Origin: Firmicutes bacterium CAG:882
Lineage (GTDB): Bacteria; Bacillota; Clostridia; Lachnospirales; Lachnospiraceae
DNA length: 64,000 nt
Assembly: GCA_000435595.1 (NCBI GenBank)
Contig: FR895418.1
Span: 4,936-68,935 of the forward strand
Reading direction: 5' to 3'
In this document: positions 62,184 through 64,000 of the stretch, piece after piece
How positions within the stretch are numbered: position 1 is the first letter of the stretch
Layout of the letters: each line of letters begins with the position of its first letter
Notes under the pieces: generated by a model
What the model was told of the DNA's origin: nothing
What the model saw: only the letters and a program-made list of their open reading frames with translations
Database searches by the model: none
Position numbers and translations under genes: made by a program

Positions 62184-63170
62184 ATGAAAAAGAAATCATT
62201 GTCTGCCACAATCAAAAAAATCAACTGCAGAAAGCTTATAATGCCAAGCATATTTATTGTTTTCTGCTCTATTATACTTCATACAACTTCAATATGTGAT
62301 ATTTTCACCCTTCCCGTTGTAAGCAGTCCCGCTGAGGCAGCAGCTTCTTATCACAATGGGGATATCTATGTCAATGCCACACTGACTGATTTATATTATT
62401 CAGGTGTGAACCGTTCGGACAAGCATAAGCTCAGGGCGTGCTACTACTACTGCCTGTATGAGAACAACTGTTACTATGTCCTTATCTCCGCCTCATCCCT
62501 CGGCATCGACAGCACCTCCCCGACACCGCCTCAGCACATCGCCTCATACAACTGCAAGGCAAAGCTTGAGTCCAACGAAGGCGAGTCCGATTCACTCACA
62601 CAGCTTGTGAGCAAAAAGCTTAACTGGACACCTCAGGCACTCAACCTTATGACAAGCAAGGTTCTGATTAATCAATACAGAATGTCTCAGGGACGTGAAT
62701 ATATTCTTGCAGGATTGCTGGGCATAATGTCCTTATCTGCCATTATTCATTTGATAGTAATTATTGTATCTTTAATTAACCCGCTTCTGTCACGCACCGT
62801 GCTGCGCCTTTCAAGTTACGGCAACAGAAATGAACTGTACAATATGGCATGCGCGGAATTTGAAGATTCCCACGTTTATGCCCCGGGAATAACTCTCACG
62901 GATAATTTTTTTATCGCCTACGACAAACATAACATTCATATAGTTCCGCTTGAGGCAATCGTCTGGGCCTATAAGTTCGGCACCCTCCAGAATCGGCTGC
63001 TGCACCTGGATATAAGCTATTCACTCAGTGTAGTCGCCAATGACAAAAAGCATTACATCGTACATCATAAGACCAAAGACGCTGTCGAACTTGTGCTGAA
63101 CGCTCTCCAGACGCGTTTCCCCGAGATACTTATCGGCTACAGCGAGGGCAAATCAATGGGTACACGTTAA
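62184..63170 (+). CDS. Two-helix membrane protein with C-terminal PH-like cytosolic domain
   Basis: 328 residues: a signal-anchor helix (about 20-40), an external domain of about 140 residues (GDIYVNATLTDLYYSGVN), a second helix (about 180-205), and a 115-residue cytosolic domain (FIAYDKHNIHIVPLEAIVWAYKF) that reads like a PH-type beta fold. I cannot name the family firmly. ATG chosen after AAGGCGG; an upstream ORF start has no site. Confidence 0.68.
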   Translation: MKKKSLSATIKKINCRKLIMPSIFIVFCSIILHTTSICDIFTLPVVSSPAEAAASYHNGDIYVNATLTDLYYSGVNRSDKHKLRACYYYCLYENNCYYVLISASSLGIDSTSPTPPQHIASYNCKAKLESNEGESDSLTQLVSKKLNWTPQALNLMTSKVLINQYRMSQGREYILAGLLGIMSLSAIIHLIVIIVSLINPLLSRTVLRLSSYGNRNELYNMACAEFEDSHVYAPGITLTDNFFIAYDKHNIHIVPLEAIVWAYKFGTLQNRLLHLDISYSLSVVANDKKHYIVHHKTKDAVELVLNALQTRFPEILIGYSEGKSMGTR

Positions 63171-63293
63171 CATATCTCTCATTTCTTTTCATGCTTGACG
63201 TTATACAGCTTATGTTATAAAATAAATGCATCATGGCTGTTTTTGTCACAGCCGGCAACAGAATATATATTATTAATAGAAGGAAGTACGATT

Positions 63294-63800
63294 ATGTCAT
63301 TACTTGAAACATGGAGAAATCTTGCTTACGAGCAGGAAATGGACGACCAGAAGTATCAGATGTTCTGGGCAACATATTTTAATTATGAGAAGGGTGTTTA
63401 CGAGCAGATTCTTGCATCCAAGGAGCCTGTAAGCGGCACTGTCAAGGAGCTTGCCGACCGTTTCGGTCTTGAGCTTCTCACAATGGTAGGTGTACTCGAC
63501 GGCATCAACGACAGCCTCAAGACTCCTAATCCTATCGAGACTATGGACGAGAACACGGTAGTATCCATGGATTTTGATAAGGAATCACTCTACAAGAACA
63601 TGGTAGCTGCCAAGGCTGAATGGTTATACACGCTTCCACAGTGGGATGACCTTCTCGATGCAGATACCCGCAAGGCTCTCTATAAGGAGCAGAAGCTTTC
63701 CACAACCATAGTTAACACACAGCCTAAGGTTGGACGTAACGACCCATGCCCATGTGGTTCAGGAAAGAAATACAAGAAATGCTGCGGAGCGAATGTATAA
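63294..63800 (+). CDS. SEC-C motif protein
   Basis: 168 residues. The N-terminal 140 residues are helical and acidic ([22 protein letters not shown]); the C-terminus [18 protein letters not shown] is the SEC-C zinc-binding motif (CxC...CC) of SecA and related proteins. The domain often mediates ribosome or SecB contacts. ATG preceded by AAGGAAGTACGATT. Confidence 0.88.
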   Translation: MSLLETWRNLAYEQEMDDQKYQMFWATYFNYEKGVYEQILASKEPVSGTVKELADRFGLELLTMVGVLDGINDSLKTPNPIETMDENTVVSMDFDKESLYKNMVAAKAEWLYTLPQWDDLLDADTRKALYKEQKLSTTIVNTQPKVGRNDPCPCGSGKKYKKCCGANV

Positions 63801-63931
63801 ATCTTCCTTAACATGGTAATAATCATACCATCACAAAAGAAGATTTACCGAATTTTCTGTTCATCGGACAGAAAATTATCCTCCCCTTTTTTGGCACATG
63901 GCGCAGAACACTCTGTGGCATGTGCCTTTTT
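63799..63931. terminator. Three successive hairpins at the end of the SEC-C gene
   Basis: AAATCTTC/GAAGATTT (63799-63846) with an inner ATGGTA/TACCAT, then AATTTTCTGT/ACAGAAAATT (63851-63877), then GGCACATG/CATGTGCC followed by a T tract (63893-63931). The last is the obvious rho-independent terminator for the plus strand. Between it and the window end I see nothing gene-like. Confidence 0.85.
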
Positions 63932-64000
63932 ACATATGCGATTAGATGCGGTGATAAAACAGTCTGTTACAATCATTAATGTATAATTTATTGTATTACA

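Noticed and set aside
1..64000. tRNA, rRNA, prophage or integron features
   Set aside because: No GGTTCGAATCC-type arms, rRNA segments, integrase or phage structural genes were seen on either strand by reading.

Overview
This 64 kb window is bacterial chromosome, most likely from a Clostridia member of the family Lachnospiraceae. The inference rests on strong AGGAGG ribosome binding sites, a tryptophan T-box, a CD1871A-type CXXC microprotein, DUF1836 and YerC/YecD regulators, a FeoB-associated Cys-rich protein, a cytoplasmic family-11 rhamnogalacturonan lyase with an LplABC-type transporter, and a stand-alone RsmH. I see no rRNA, tRNA, CRISPR array, prophage or intact IS. About 50 of the 56 genes lie on the minus strand in long co-directional runs.

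Region by region (read right to left for the minus strand). 1-6.2 kb: trp operon E-G-D-C-F-B (trpB runs off the left edge) behind a sigma-A promoter and a Trp T-box; about 300 nt of stacked hairpins and a 60-bp tandem repeat separate the T-box terminator from trpE. 6.2-9.5 kb: a LolD/FtsX-type ABC transporter with a GTTAG-N6-CTAAC operator. 9.6-14.7 kb: a coiled-coil orphan, a decayed MATE transporter, an OmpR/HK pair, and, divergently, a redox cassette (CXXC microprotein, NapH-like 4Fe-4S membrane protein, TlpA lipoprotein). 14.8-20.1 kb: viroplasmin-RNase H, a 209-bp MITE with a 10-bp target duplication, cysteine desulfidase, RsmH paralogue, SPOR amidase. 19.3-28.8 kb: pectin (RG-I) locus: polysaccharide deacetylase, PL11 lyase, solute-binding lipoprotein, two permeases, cre-like site, and a membrane-bound AraC sensor-regulator. 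28.8-36.6 kb: folA, hflX, TPR lipoprotein, RelQ-type synthetase, YczE-like membrane protein, a Tet(M)-like GTPase fused to a Rae1/YacP-type NYN nuclease domain, and a pseudouridine synthase. 36.7-39.2 kb: rhamnulose-1-phosphate aldolase, a soluble PocR/chemoreceptor-like protein with a highly structured leader, and an unlisted 45-residue FeoB-associated protein with the same GTTAG-N6-CTAAC operator. 39.3-48.2 kb: an oligopeptide ABC transporter whose OppA, OppC, OppD and OppF are all enlarged by insertions. 48.5-64 kb: housekeeping and orphan genes (RlmD-type methyltransferase, PcrA, PspA, YerC, HAD phosphatase, NMT1-like lipoprotein, HD-GYP protein, CspA, Hsp33, SEC-C protein), with several palindromic repeats including a second MITE-like element.

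Functional themes: the RG-I locus, rhaD and the PocR protein fit together as uptake and breakdown of rhamnose-containing pectin; the two identical-type operators suggest a shared metal-responsive (DtxR-like) regulon; and the GTPase-NYN fusion plus a RelQ synthetase and HflX in one run point to a ribosome-stress neighbourhood. The most unusual items are the GTPase-NYN fusion and the co-ordinately expanded Opp system. All functional calls are from reading the sequence; no database search was run.
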